A DNA stretch of 64,000 nt from Rummeliibacillus pycnus_B (GCF_050459865.1 NZ_JBCMNM010000012.1:62001-126000); one strand, 5' to 3'; positions 8,287-17,522 are shown, numbered from the stretch's first letter. Notes: generated by a model from the sequence alone, not told the origin. Program-made: numbers and translations.

Positions 8287-8826
8287 ATGACGAATAAAGC
8301 TGAGATTTTAATGCATCCTGTCAGATTAAAAATAGCCCAAGCCCTAATGAGAAACAAAGAAAAAGGTTTGACTCCACTTGAAATGGTAAAAATCATTAAA
8401 GATGTTCCTCAAGCAACATTATACCGACACATTCAAGTTTTACATGATGCCGGGGTTATTAAAATTATCAAAGAAAAAAAAGTTAGATCCGTCTCTGAAA
8501 AATACTATACGCTAAACGAAGAAGCAGCTCGACTTAGCTCAGAGGAGTTGAAAAAATCTACAGATGAAGAAAAATTAAGTTACGTATCTAATTACCAACT
8601 TACTCTATTAACACAGTATCAAAATTACCTTTCAACACTAAAACAAAAAAATTGTACAGAAGATCGTTCAACTTTTTCTCTTGTAGAAATGAAACTCGAG
8701 GAACAGGAATTTGAGAATTTCCAACACGATTTAAATGATTTAATGATTAAGTACTACAATAGAAACAATAAAAATCCTGACGTTCCAACACATACGATTG
8801 CAGTTACAATTATTCCTGAAATTTAG
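8287..8826 (+). CDS. ArsR/HTH_20-type winged-helix regulator
   Basis: 179 residues. The N-terminal 80 residues form a winged helix (MHPVRLKIAQALM, then PQATLYRHIQVLHDAGVI as recognition helix and wing). The C-terminal part is helical and resembles the ligand-binding half of regulators linked to ABC-2 exporters. It is divergent from the YxlEFG-like operon with two matching palindromes between them, so repression of that operon is the simplest reading. AAAAGGAG precedes the ATG. Confidence 0.82.
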   Translation: MTNKAEILMHPVRLKIAQALMRNKEKGLTPLEMVKIIKDVPQATLYRHIQVLHDAGVIKIIKEKKVRSVSEKYYTLNEEAARLSSEELKKSTDEEKLSYVSNYQLTLLTQYQNYLSTLKQKNCTEDRSTFSLVEMKLEEQEFENFQHDLNDLMIKYYNRNNKNPDVPTHTIAVTIIPEI

Positions 8827-8859
8827 ATAAACATTTCACCACATTTAATATTTAATATT

Positions 8860-8965
8860 CCAATTTGGATTTTCCGCTACAGACAGCGCTTTCCACAATG
8901 AACAAAATTGGATATCATTAAATCTTCTTATATTTCATATTAATTTTGCATTACGAAATTGATTC
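8860..8965. repeat. Bacillaceae-type intergenic repeat, deleted copy
   Basis: The same flanks as the repeat at 5088-5470 (ATTTGGAT, CTACAGAC, GCGCTTTCCAC, then AACAAAATTGG and TTTTGCATTA) but without the 273-bp GC-rich centre. One TCCAC remains at the junction. Confidence 0.75.
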
Positions 8966-8970
8966 AAACG

Positions 8971-9009
8971 AAAAAAATGGCACTATATTTAAAGAATAGC
9001 CATTTTTTT
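8971..9009. terminator. Bidirectional terminator
   Basis: AAAAAAATGGC pairs with GCCATTTTTTT. It follows the regulator gene (plus) and has T tracts on both strands. The stretch from here to 9183 shows nothing else I can name. Confidence 0.8.
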
Positions 9010-9183
9010 CATTGAGTTTGATAACTCCTAATAAATCGAGTATTATTCAATTTGTTTTTATTTTGGGCAATATTGTTGATAAGCAAATATACATAAAGAA
9101 TCTTGATTGAGGCCCTTACTTATATTCTTTTTAAATTAAATCCGCCCTAGATTTTAATTTGCTAGGTCTGTAAATATTTCTAG

Positions 9184-9789
9184 TCAAATGTCACTGTTCT
9201 CCATATCAAGCAAATAAGCTTCCGATATATAGTGTGTAACTTTTCTTGGTGAGTTGTATTTGTCATTCTTACTAAATATAGTAAGCCCAACCTCTTCTAC
9301 TGCAATAAATGTTTCGACCTTTTCAAAATCAAGGTTATTAAATTCAATAGGTTTATCCCAGTCTCTTGTTGGAACTAAATTCACTTCAGAAATACCTTGT
9401 CCAAGGAAAATAAACACGCTCAATCCATTCAAAACTAAATCAACCGTACAATCACAAATTACTTCTAATGTGTCAGCCGAATCAATTTTGATAATGTAAC
9501 TGTCAGAAGTAAATTTATAGGAAGGGATATTCCTTTCCGAAATTATCTTTTCTATGTGTTCCAAAATCACAGATTCCAGCACAAAGAAAACAGGAAATCT
9601 GAACATATTTTGAACTAACGTAAGAAGAAAGTCGGTTTCTATGTCTCTAATACCAACATCGATTGCTTTAAACATATCTTTTGGAATGGCATAATCATTT
9701 ATTATACTATTGTGTGTGTATTGAACAAAATATTGGTTTTTCAATTTCTTCTCTCCTATTGAGGTTACTTTTAACATTTCTCTAAACAT
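9184..9789 (-). CDS. Hypothetical protein paired with nucleotidyltransferase
   Basis: 201 residues, no signal peptide or membrane helix. I do not recognise the family. Features are a mixed alpha/beta pattern, a central hydrophobic segment CTVDLVLNGLSVFIFLGQGI and an acidic C-terminus. It starts 4 bp after the stop of the nucleotidyltransferase gene, so the two form one transcription unit and may act together. Confidence 0.6.
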   Translation of the reverse strand: MFREMLKVTSIGEKKLKNQYFVQYTHNSIINDYAIPKDMFKAIDVGIRDIETDFLLTLVQNMFRFPVFFVLESVILEHIEKIISERNIPSYKFTSDSYIIKIDSADTLEVICDCTVDLVLNGLSVFIFLGQGISEVNLVPTRDWDKPIEFNNLDFEKVETFIAVEEVGLTIFSKNDKYNSPRKVTHYISEAYLLDMENSDI

Positions 9790-9793
9790 TAAC

Positions 9794-10525
9794 CTATCCC
9801 CCTATGGCTCCTTTACCCAGTGAAAAACCTTCAAACAATTTCCCGCCATAAGGTTTCAAAACTTTTTCTATCAATTCGATTACTTTACTTTTGTCACCTG
9901 TCTTATAAAAAACATTAAAAGCATAAACAAAATCATGGGTGAATTCTTCATCATAATTCTTTAATGAGCGGACTACCCATTTCGATGTACCAATCCATTT
10001 ACGATTTGTTCTTAAAACGAATTCACTTACTAATTCAGCAAGTGTATTTGCAATAAATAAATCTTCTGCTCTATTGGTACAACCGATAAAATCATCCAGT
10101 GTATCTGTAATAAAATAGCGTTTTATTTTAATTGTTTCTTCTGTCCATTCCTCTGGGCCCTTATCTAATAATTCACTCGCTTCTTTTATTATTGAGCCCA
10201 TTACACCCTCATCTTTTAGAATAATCCCTTCAGAAATCATCTTTGGCAGAGAAGGTCTCGCTCTTTTAATATCATTTTCAAAATAGAGTTTATAAGAAAA
10301 CAAATTATGTACAAAGACCTCAATAGCCCAATTAAACTCAATCAAAGACTCCCTGAATGATGAAAGAACATTTTGATCAAAAATAACAATGTCGAGGTCA
10401 GATGTTTCTGTTTCCTCACCTCGAACTACACTTCCTGCTAAAATGGCACCTTGACAATTTGGAAAATGTTTATTAATAAAAATCTGAGCTGCTTCGACTG
10501 GTTTCAGCCTTTTTATTTTACTCAA
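9794..10525 (-). CDS. Nucleotidyltransferase-domain protein
   Basis: 243 residues. Residues about 30-50 carry the polymerase-beta-like active site: GSVVRGEE followed by SDLDIVIF, giving the GS and DxD residues. The third carboxylate may be in NWAIEVFVHN. The C-terminal 150 residues are helical, as in aminoglycoside adenylyltransferases and in MNT-type enzymes that AMPylate proteins. TTG start with GGAGGGGAG upstream. The partner gene follows immediately. Confidence 0.75.
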   Translation of the reverse strand: MSKIKRLKPVEAAQIFINKHFPNCQGAILAGSVVRGEETETSDLDIVIFDQNVLSSFRESLIEFNWAIEVFVHNLFSYKLYFENDIKRARPSLPKMISEGIILKDEGVMGSIIKEASELLDKGPEEWTEETIKIKRYFITDTLDDFIGCTNRAEDLFIANTLAELVSEFVLRTNRKWIGTSKWVVRSLKNYDEEFTHDFVYAFNVFYKTGDKSKVIELIEKVLKPYGGKLFEGFSLGKGAIGG

Positions 10526-10564
10526 TGCTCTCCCCTCCTATAAAAATTATTTTATATATTAAGC

Positions 10565-11087
10565 CTATATCCCAAGCCATTCATGCTCCAAAATACTATA
10601 AAGAAGTGAATCTCGCCATCCCGTTTCTAATCGCGAATTCTACCTTCTTTTATCATGCCAATTTTCTCTAGCACTCTTGATGATTCAATGTTTCGTGGAT
10701 CACAAGTAGCAAAAATACGATGCAAATTTAATTGATCAAATCCAAATTCAATTAAAAGCTTGGCTGCTTCAGTAGCAATCCCTTTACCCCAGTAAGCTGG
10801 ATTAACGATATAGCCAATCTCACCTTCTCTATTTTGGAAATCATGAATATTAATCTCCCCTGCTCCAATCATTCTGTTATTTGACTTATTAACAATTGAA
10901 AAAACAAGTCGACTTCTTTTATCCTTCTTGGCATCCAATATTACTTGAGTTACAAAATCTTGTGTTTCTTGCTCTGTATTAGGACCCCATGGTTGATATT
11001 GGCATACAATTTGTTGCGAAGCGTATTTATATACATTTATCCAATCATTTTCTAGATGATTCTACTACTTGTCAATTGGTTTACCAT
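10565..11087 (-). pseudogene. GNAT acetyltransferase pseudogene (two frameshifts)
   Basis: Reading from an ATG at 11087 gives MVNQLTSSRII, then the frame breaks and resumes as LENDWINVYKYASQQ, through an intact motif A (NPAYWGKGIATEAAKLL) to IGMIKEGRIRD. There it breaks again and the normal end GWRDSLLYSILEHEW is in another frame, with a stop near 10565. A RimJ/YdaF-type acetyltransferase has therefore been inactivated by at least two small deletions. The middle remains a 103-codon open frame from TTG that could mislead annotation. Confidence 0.8.
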
Positions 11088-11285
11088 AAAGCCACTAACT
11101 TTAATTTTTTATTTAATTAATCTACATTAATCACTATAATTTCCCAATAATTAATTCCTTTTAAAATTGCTTATATTTTTCACTCAGTATCCCAACAGTT
11201 GATTTTTTCAACTAAATTCTACTATGATTCCATCGTCTTATTGTTGTTTAATGGATATACTGTACATATGAAGGAGTTGATGGAA

Positions 11286-12398
11286 ATGAAAGAATTACAG
11301 TTTGCCAATACGATTTCTTCTTTACGAAAGCAAAAAGGGATCACACAAGATCAAGTAGCTGCTTACGTTGGAGTCTCAAAGGCCGCTGTATCGAAATGGG
11401 AAACCGGCCTCAGTTATCCCGATATATTATTGTTACCAAAACTTGCAACCTATTATAATTTATCGATTGATGAATTACTTGGCTATAAACCACAAATGAC
11501 AAAAGAAGATATACAGAAATTGTATATTGAATTATCTCAAGAATTTGCTACAAAACCATTTGATGAGGTTTACTCCCGTATTCAATCCATTATTGATGAA
11601 TACTATTCTTGTTTTCCCTTATTAATGCAAATGGCTGTATTGTTACTGAACTATCAGTCAATGGCAAGTGATAAACAGCAAGATGTAATCAATAAAGCAA
11701 TCGATCTATGTCATCGGATAGAACAATCTTCTGATGATCTTCGACTTATTCGTCAAGCAAGATCAATTGAAGCACATTGGCAGCTTATGTTGAAACAACC
11801 TGAACGTGTATTAGAATTACTCGGAGATGATGTTGAACTTTATACAGGTAATGAAATTATTGTAGCATCTGCATTTCAATTGCTACAAAATCCTCAAAAA
11901 GCAAAAGAAACTTTGCAAGTAAGTATGTATCAATATGTAATTGGCATTTTATCAATTGCACCAAATTATTTAATGATGCATATTCATGATTCAAATCAGT
12001 TTGATGAAATTGTTAATCGAATGGTGAAAATTATTAATGCATTTGATGTTAATAATTTGCATTACAATGCTTCTTTAGTTTTCTATTTATCCGCAGCTCA
12101 AGGATATATACTGCAACAAAATGATGACAAAGCCACTGAGATGATACAAAAATATGTTCAAGTGTGTAACAAGATTGAATTTCCTTTCACATTACATGGT
12201 GATGGATTTTTCGACTTAATAGATGAATGGCTTGTGAGAGAACTTGATCTAGGATCTAATGCACCTCGTGATGAACAAACAATTAAAACTAGTCTAATCA
12301 CAAGTGTTACTAATAATCCAAATTTCAAGTCTTTGATTGAGCGTACTGATGTTAAAGCGATGCTTACAAATTTACAACATAAGTTAGGATGTGATTAA
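11286..12398 (+). CDS. XRE-family regulator with helical-repeat C-terminus
   Basis: 370 residues. An N-terminal Cro/CI helix-turn-helix (KQKGITQDQVAAYVGVSKAA, VSKWETGLSYP) is followed by about 300 residues of TPR-like helices, as in RRNPP-like or ABC-operon regulators. I chose the ATG at 11286 because AAGGAG lies 9 bases upstream; an upstream ATG pair overlaps that site. The stop is one base before the next start, so it heads the second YxlEFG-like operon and probably controls it. Confidence 0.82.
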   Translation: MKELQFANTISSLRKQKGITQDQVAAYVGVSKAAVSKWETGLSYPDILLLPKLATYYNLSIDELLGYKPQMTKEDIQKLYIELSQEFATKPFDEVYSRIQSIIDEYYSCFPLLMQMAVLLLNYQSMASDKQQDVINKAIDLCHRIEQSSDDLRLIRQARSIEAHWQLMLKQPERVLELLGDDVELYTGNEIIVASAFQLLQNPQKAKETLQVSMYQYVIGILSIAPNYLMMHIHDSNQFDEIVNRMVKIINAFDVNNLHYNASLVFYLSAAQGYILQQNDDKATEMIQKYVQVCNKIEFPFTLHGDGFFDLIDEWLVRELDLGSNAPRDEQTIKTSLITSVTNNPNFKSLIERTDVKAMLTNLQHKLGCD

Positions 12399-12399
12399 T

Positions 12400-12600
12400 A
12401 TGACGTTACAAGAAGCATTACCCCTTATTATCCCTTTAGTTATTTTGGAATTGACGCTTGGAATTGTTGCATTGGTTCATGTATTAAAACACCCGAATTA
12501 TCGATTTGGCAATAAAGCGATGTGGGTTGTTATCGTTCTATTCCTTCAACTTATTGGCCCAATTGTATACTTTATTTTCGGGAGAGGAAGAGAAGCATGA
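12400..12600 (+). CDS. Small PLDc_N-type membrane protein, YxlE-like
   Basis: 66 residues with two membrane helices and the closing motif QLIGPIVYFIFGRGREA, paralogous to the protein at 7874-8110. The start ATG lies one base past the regulator stop, and its stop overlaps the ATPase start (ATGA). Same gene order as in the first operon. Confidence 0.8.
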   Translation: MTLQEALPLIIPLVILELTLGIVALVHVLKHPNYRFGNKAMWVVIVLFLQLIGPIVYFIFGRGREA

Positions 12601-13505
12601 GCATACTAACACTAGATAATCTGTCTAAATCTTTTGGTTCACAAAAAGTAATTGACAATATCAACCTCACTTTAGAAGAAGGAAAAATCTTTGGTTTGCT
12701 AGGTCAAAATGGTGCTGGTAAAACAACATTAATGAAAATGATTTTAGGACTCCTCCCTACTTCAAGTGGTAAGATTCGCATATTTGATGATGAAGTTATT
12801 TACGGAGATACCCCGACAAATCGTTATGTTGGTTATTTACCAGATGTACCAGCTTACTACGCTTACATGACTGCTTTTGAATATTTGATGCTTTGTGGAG
12901 AAATAACAGGAATGCCTAAAGCTTTACGAAAAGAACGGGCTACGAAATATTTACAGCTTGTTGGCCTTGCTAATAACAAAAAGAAAATCCAACAATTCTC
13001 ACGTGGTATGAAACAACGTCTTGGAATTGCTCAAGCTCTCATTCATCAGCCTAAACTACTTATTTGCGATGAACCTACTTCTGCGCTTGATCCTATTGGT
13101 AGAAAAGAAATTTTAGATATCTTGCAATCAATTAAACATGAAACAACTGTCATTTTATCTACACATATTTTGCATGATGCTCAGCAAATTTGTGATGAGG
13201 TAGCCATGCTACACAATGGAAAATTTGTTGTTTCAGGCAGTGTTGCAGAGCTAATGAAAACAAACAGTAAACAGCAAATCCGTGTGATGTTCGATAACGA
13301 AACACAAGTTAAACTATTTATTGAGAAAAGTGATTTAAAAGAACAAATCACATGTCAATCAAATGTTTTGTTAATCGAAGTAAATATTCTAACTCAAACA
13401 CAACAACAATTATTCGCTCAATGTATTTCCCTGAATCTATATCCGACAGCTATTGAGGTTGTTCAACCTTCCCTTGATGAAATCTTCTTGGAGGTGAGCC
13501 GATGA
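12597..13505 (+). CDS. ABC transporter ATPase, YxlF-like (second copy)
   Basis: 302 residues beginning MSILTLDNLSKSFGSQK. Walker A GQNGAGKTT, signature FSRGMKQRLG (second position Arg instead of Gly), Walker B LLICDEPTSALD and His of STHILHDAQQ. Same length as the copy at 6965 and homologous throughout. Longer in-frame starts upstream lie inside the preceding gene and are rejected. The stop overlaps the permease start. Confidence 0.9.
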   Translation: MSILTLDNLSKSFGSQKVIDNINLTLEEGKIFGLLGQNGAGKTTLMKMILGLLPTSSGKIRIFDDEVIYGDTPTNRYVGYLPDVPAYYAYMTAFEYLMLCGEITGMPKALRKERATKYLQLVGLANNKKKIQQFSRGMKQRLGIAQALIHQPKLLICDEPTSALDPIGRKEILDILQSIKHETTVILSTHILHDAQQICDEVAMLHNGKFVVSGSVAELMKTNSKQQIRVMFDNETQVKLFIEKSDLKEQITCQSNVLLIEVNILTQTQQQLFAQCISLNLYPTAIEVVQPSLDEIFLEVSR

Positions 13506-14269
13506 ATTCTTTTATCGCATTATTTAAAAAAGAAACGATGGAATTTAGTAGAACATATAAATTTTTAATTATTATTACTGTATTTTTAATACTATCCATA
13601 CTAAGTCCTTTAACAGCAAAGTTTATGCCAGAAATTTTGACTGAATTTTTGCCAAAAGAAGTTGCTGAGAGCTTCCCTGATCCTACTGCACTCGATTCAT
13701 GGGGACAATTTTTCAAAAACTTTTCTCAAATCGGACTATTCGTTGTTGCCTTATTATTTGCAGGTACGCTAATTCACGAACGTATTGAAGGTACACTGAT
13801 TATTTTACTTACAAAAAGGTTACGCAGAAGTACAGTTGTATTGGCTAAGACTATTTTTGCTATGGTGATTTGGTCTATTATGTACTGGTTAGCATTTGCA
13901 GTGACCTATTTTTACACTTGGTACTATTGGAAAGCTGACCACGTCGAACATTTAGTTCTTGCTGTCGGTAATTTGTGGTTATTTGGTCTATTATTGATCT
14001 CTGTTATTTTACTCGGAAACGTGTTATTCAAATCTATATATGCAAACTTACTTTGGACAGCATTCTTTGTAGTAGTTTGGTTTGTTGTATCTATTTTTCC
14101 GAAAGCTGCTGATTTCAACATTCTACGATTAGCTTCAGATAGTAATAATCTATTACAAGGTCTTGTAGAGACTAATGAATATACATGGATCTACACAATT
14201 ACGATTGGACTAATTGTTTTAATGGTGTTCAGTGCCGTTCGAGTTTTTAATAAAAGGGCTATTTCTTAA
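13502..14269 (+). CDS. ABC-2 type permease, YxlG-like (second copy)
   Basis: 255 residues, about six membrane helices: a cytoplasmic start KKETMEFSRTYKF, helix 1, a long outer loop with the PEILTEFLPKEV region, then IEGTLIILLTKRLRRS before helix 3. It completes the second exporter. ATGA overlap with the ATPase. The two operons differ in regulator type (XRE here, winged helix there), so they probably answer different signals. Confidence 0.85.
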   Translation: MNSFIALFKKETMEFSRTYKFLIIITVFLILSILSPLTAKFMPEILTEFLPKEVAESFPDPTALDSWGQFFKNFSQIGLFVVALLFAGTLIHERIEGTLIILLTKRLRRSTVVLAKTIFAMVIWSIMYWLAFAVTYFYTWYYWKADHVEHLVLAVGNLWLFGLLLISVILLGNVLFKSIYANLLWTAFFVVVWFVVSIFPKAADFNILRLASDSNNLLQGLVETNEYTWIYTITIGLIVLMVFSAVRVFNKRAIS

Positions 14270-14432
14270 AATTCCTTAAATGCCATAATTTATTCTTTAT
14301 ATAGACTGGCGAGGTTTATAATTCTTAGAATTATGCTTGCAAGCTGAGTAAGTATTTGAGAATATATTCGGAAATTTGATTGTTAAAAAATGCGTAAAAT
14401 GGTTATAAATGATCCCTTCCCCTATTAAACAC

Positions 14433-14475
14433 AAAAAGCTCACAAACCCTTTTATATCAAGGTTTATGAGCTTTT
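14433..14475. terminator. Bidirectional terminator
   Basis: AAAAGCTCA plus AAACC pair with GGTTT and TGAGCTTTT around a loop. It lies between the convergent ABC permease and glpQ genes. Confidence 0.85.
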
Positions 14476-14504
14476 ATTTTTTAAATTAATCAAGCCGTTG
14501 AAAT

Positions 14505-15365
14505 TTACTTTCCTTTCTTTACCTCATTCAGTAAGTCTGGGAAGTTTGTAAACATTCCTGTTACACCCCAGTCAATTAGCTGCTGCATTCTTTCTTTGTC
14601 ATTTACTGTATATGGGTGAATTTCAAGACCACTGTTGACTACCTTTTGTATATATTCTTGATTTAAATACGTATGATTTGGTCCCACTCCAATTGCATAT
14701 TCTTTAATTTTTGCGATTTCTTCATCTGTTATCACTGCATTCTTTTTATAAGATAACAATTGAATTAGATTTAGTGATGGATCCATTTCATTCATGATTT
14801 TAAGACTATCAGCACTAAATGATTGAAGAAGTAATTTCTGTTTATTGATGTCATACTTATCTATAAGACGTAAAAGTTCTTTTTCCATTCCAGGGTAAAT
14901 GTCAGGTGATTTCGTTTCTATATAATAGCTAGCATTCTTTCCGAACTTTCGAAAAATCTCTTCAAGAGTTGGTACTTGTAAACCAACATACTCTGACTTA
15001 GCATATTGTGGGTATGCTTCATTAAACCAGCTTCCAGCATCTAGATGTTTGATTTCATCTAGTGTAAAGTCTTTCACTAGGCCTGTCCCATCAGTTGTGC
15101 GATCCAACTTTTCATCGTGCATAGCAATTAATTGACCATCCTTTGTCATCTGTAAATCGATTTCAATATAGTCACCATGCATTTTTTCTCCCATTTGATA
15201 GGAAGTAATTGTATGTTCAGGAGCATAACCAGAAGCACCACGATGTGAGACATTTTCGATATTCTTATATTTTTCCTTAGCCAAAGCTGTTCTTCCATCA
15301 GTTGTTGTCGCAATCCCCCCCACTATTACAAGAGCACCAAGAGCAGATAACCATTTTCTTTTCAA
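14505..15365 (-). CDS. glpQ: Glycerophosphodiester phosphodiesterase, secreted
   Basis: 286 residues. Signal peptide (KRKWLSALGALVIVGG... cleavage near TALA). The GDPD core shows SHRGASGYAPEHT, EIDLQMTKDGQLIAMHDEKL and LDRTTDG, giving the catalytic His pair and the Glu/Asp metal ligands, and closes with DWGVTGMFTNFPD. It releases sn-glycerol 3-phosphate from glycerophosphodiesters outside the cell. I prefer TTG at 15365 since AGGAG lies 9 bases upstream; an ATG at 15374 abuts that site. Confidence 0.9.
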   Translation of the reverse strand: MKRKWLSALGALVIVGGIATTTDGRTALAKEKYKNIENVSHRGASGYAPEHTITSYQMGEKMHGDYIEIDLQMTKDGQLIAMHDEKLDRTTDGTGLVKDFTLDEIKHLDAGSWFNEAYPQYAKSEYVGLQVPTLEEIFRKFGKNASYYIETKSPDIYPGMEKELLRLIDKYDINKQKLLLQSFSADSLKIMNEMDPSLNLIQLLSYKKNAVITDEEIAKIKEYAIGVGPNHTYLNQEYIQKVVNSGLEIHPYTVNDKERMQQLIDWGVTGMFTNFPDLLNEVKKGK

Positions 15366-15473
15366 TTCCAACATCTCCTATCTATTCTAATAGACTTCTA
15401 TTCAACAATAACAGGAGAATGTTAACCTCTTTCAAAACGCTTGTAAATTTGGGTAAAGAATTTATTTATGGAA

Positions 15474-15800
15474 AAATCATGTTTTTATCCAACAGTTCTA
15501 ATTGACCTAATCCATTTTTACTAAATTCATTGATTTTTCTTTTTTGAAGAACAACATATTATCCATTTTTTTCCTTAAACAAGATTACTTTCATCTGTTT
15601 TTCGTGTTAATTTCATAGTTTCAGAATTTATTACTTCCGCTTTACATTCATTTTCTAAATCTAATTGAAAATTCAAAAGTTTATCCTACAAAAGTAGTTA
15701 AATTAAATAATTTTAAATATAATATAAAATCTAACTATTTTTCTCTTTAGCCTACATACAGAAACAATCTTATTACCTAAATAAAACTCCCTTTTCTGTT
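15474..15800. other. Gene-free AT-rich stretch
   Basis: Very AT-rich sequence upstream of glpQ. Overlapping frames on the minus strand are low in complexity and have no ribosome site. No gene or regulatory motif is supported. Confidence 0.6.
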
Positions 15801-15810
15801 TGGACAGAAT

Positions 15811-15880
15811 ATGCTTTATTTTACATAAAAAAATAGCGCCGACTTCTCTTGAATAGAAATCGGCACTCCGTTTATTCGTT
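15811..15880 (-). repeat. TR long copy, leftmost
   Basis: Inner hairpin, read on the minus strand: GTGCCGATTTCT pairs with AGAAGTCGGCGC over 12 positions, two of them G-U, followed by TATTTTTTTATG. It ends 7 bp from the stop of the zinc-ribbon gene. The spacer TTTTACATAAAAAAA matches the copy at 17265. This copy marks the left border of the family in the window. Confidence 0.75.
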
Positions 15881-15886
15881 ATACGT

Positions 15887-16096
15887 TTAGCGTGAAGCTT
15901 TTGGGGGTTGGCACACGTCACATTTACGTTGGTTATTATTTTTAAATTTCGTAAATGTTTTTTCAAAGTTACTACCACATGCACATTTAAATAGTAACTT
16001 TTGAGAAAAACCGTGATATTCCGTCGATAACAACTTACTTTCCGAATTGTTCTCAACAAATTCTTTAATTTTACCAATCGTCCATCGTTTATTCAT
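15887..16096 (-). CDS. Small zinc-ribbon protein
   Basis: 69 residues, MNKRWTIGKIKEFVE... then FKCACGSNFEKTFTKFKNNNQ and CDVCQPP. Two Cys pairs (CxC and CxxC) form a zinc ribbon of the type found as an add-on domain at the start of phage and mobile-element endonucleases; here it stands alone. GGAGGTG lies 8 bases before the ATG. A longer frame upstream has no ribosome site. DNA or RNA binding is an inference. Confidence 0.7.
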   Translation of the reverse strand: MNKRWTIGKIKEFVENNSESKLLSTEYHGFSQKLLFKCACGSNFEKTFTKFKNNNQRKCDVCQPPKASR

Positions 16097-16231
16097 TCTC
16101 TTACACCTCCATATTTTATAGCTAGTCGGAGGCTTTTCTTGGCATCCGTTCAATTATAATTAAAAGTCTTAATTATCATAAGCTCCTCATTATAGCATGT
16201 GCTGGCACACAATTAAACAAATGGAAGGTAT

Positions 16232-16278
16232 CTTATTTTACTATTCTGCTGAATTAGTTTAAGTATAACATTTCACAA
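16232..16278. repeat. TR short copy, degenerate
   Basis: TTCTGCT then GAATTAGTTTAAGTA and TTTCACAA, the order seen in other short copies (compare 58296 and 62778). The left arm is worn. Confidence 0.5.
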
Positions 16279-16305
16279 TGGATTCTAAGATCTTCTTGAT
16301 GTTTC

Positions 16306-16340
16306 GGATAAAAAAATAGACCATCGAAATGAGGGTCTTT
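16306..16340. terminator. Hairpin terminator
   Basis: TAGACC and GGTCT enclose a 12-base loop, with AAAAAA before and TTTTTT after. It can serve either strand and lies before the DinB gene stop. Confidence 0.6.
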
Positions 16341-16408
16341 TTTAACTAAAACACCCCGTTCGCATTTTCAGGAATTTTCAAATGAAATATCTGTTTTATA
16401 GGACAATA

Positions 16409-16957
16409 TCAATGTAAGTTATAATATTTTTTGCATAATAAAAAATGATGTTTTTCATGTATACCTAGTATATCAATACATTGTATTAAATTTGGATAAT
16501 GAGCTATTGGATCGGGGTAACGTAAATGTCCAGCAACGTTATCGCTAATATTAGAAAGTATTTTTTCTAAATGCCTAGTTTCGCTATCTAGTTCGTTAAC
16601 TATCCAATCAAATGGAATTTTCTCTTTAATACCTTTTGGTGGCACTAAAACAAAAGGTGCTTTCATAGGTTTGTTGTGTTTTTCTTTATATTCAGTGAAT
16701 ATATCTTCACTATGAAATTTGTATGACTTTCCACTTCTTATTGTAGCAATGGGCTTTGAAAGCGGTAAATACGGTTTGTTTAACTGTCTAAATAATTTAA
16801 CCATTAAGTATAAATGATAATATGTTTCTCCAAAAGACCACTTGTCTGCTTGAGGACGTTCCCATTCTTTATTTTTAAAATTTTTTAGCTCATTAGCAAA
16901 TTCTTCTCGTTGCTCATAAATGACGGTGAAATAATGTTTCATGTACCTACTTTCCAT
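16409..16957 (-). CDS. DinB-like protein
   Basis: 182 residues. The DinB-type four-helix bundle is suggested by WSFGETYYHLYLMVKLF in helix 2 and IHEKHHFLLCKK near the end (His-x3-His). The middle carries a proline-rich insertion (PYLPLSKP, KAPFVLVPPKG) unlike the other DinB proteins here. GAGGAG lies 7 bases before the ATG. Catalytic function unknown. Confidence 0.7.
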   Translation of the reverse strand: MESRYMKHYFTVIYEQREEFANELKNFKNKEWERPQADKWSFGETYYHLYLMVKLFRQLNKPYLPLSKPIATIRSGKSYKFHSEDIFTEYKEKHNKPMKAPFVLVPPKGIKEKIPFDWIVNELDSETRHLEKILSNISDNVAGHLRYPDPIAHYPNLIQCIDILGIHEKHHFLLCKKYYNLH

Positions 16958-17195
16958 AACGTCTCCTCTAAATATAATCTAAAGTTTATTTATCATACCT
17001 CATTTAAAGTATATCACAATGAAATTCCATTATTTAACTATCTGTCATACAAATTATTAGCTGGTTAGTTGAATAAGTAAATTCTTCTGTACTTTTATGT
17101 TACTGAAAAAGTAATTGTTTTCCTCATTTATTAATCATCTTATTCCCATCATATTTTAGTTCTAATATTACTAAAAACCTCCTGGATTGCACCTC
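16958..17195. other. Upstream region of DinB-like gene
   Basis: AT-rich, no open frame with a ribosome site. It leads into two TR copies on the right. Confidence 0.5.
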
Positions 17196-17250
17196 TTATT
17201 CAACTAAACTGCACCGTTAGTTTAAGTGGATTCCTTCGCAATTTTCACTA
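17196..17250. repeat. TR short copy
   Basis: TTATTCAACTAAACTG, then CACC, then GTTAGTTTAAG, followed by ATTCCTTCGCAATTTTCAC. The arms are inverted repeats with one bulge and there is no inner hairpin. The left arm matches long copies at 30322 and 30861, so the short form looks like a long form without its centre. Confidence 0.7.
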
Positions 17251-17264
17251 AACGATTTAACATA

Positions 17265-17340
17265 TTATTCAATATCTGGCCCTTTACATAAAAAAAGAGC
17301 GCAATATCTAATCTAGAATTGCGCTCAATCGTGGAACAAG
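17265..17340 (-). repeat. TR long copy with strong terminator
   Basis: Left end TTATTCAATATCTGGCCC, right end CAATCGTGGAACAAG. On the minus strand GAGCGCAAT pairs perfectly with ATTGCGCTC and is followed by TTTTTTTATG. No intact minus-strand gene lies directly upstream, but AATGTAGGTTGTATCACTTT just to the right recurs with one change at 18139, beside the DinB gene stop, so a DinB-like gene may have been lost here. Confidence 0.8.
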
Positions 17341-17522
17341 AATGTAGGTTGTATCACTTTAGCTGTAACTACAACTATTTATCCATCCGCCTTTTAGCAG
17401 TCATACTGGAACAACTACTATGAATGGTTATTTTAATTATTCTTCACTCCACCTTCCTTATTGTCCAAACAACTGTATTCGATATGAATAAAATATTATA
17501 TTGAAGAGGAGGTGAATATAAT

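Noticed and set aside
15703..16077. 124-codon minus-strand frame overlapping the zinc-ribbon gene
   Set aside because: It is an out-of-frame reading of the zinc-ribbon gene and a TR hairpin, rich in Lys/Arg/Ile runs, without a ribosome site.
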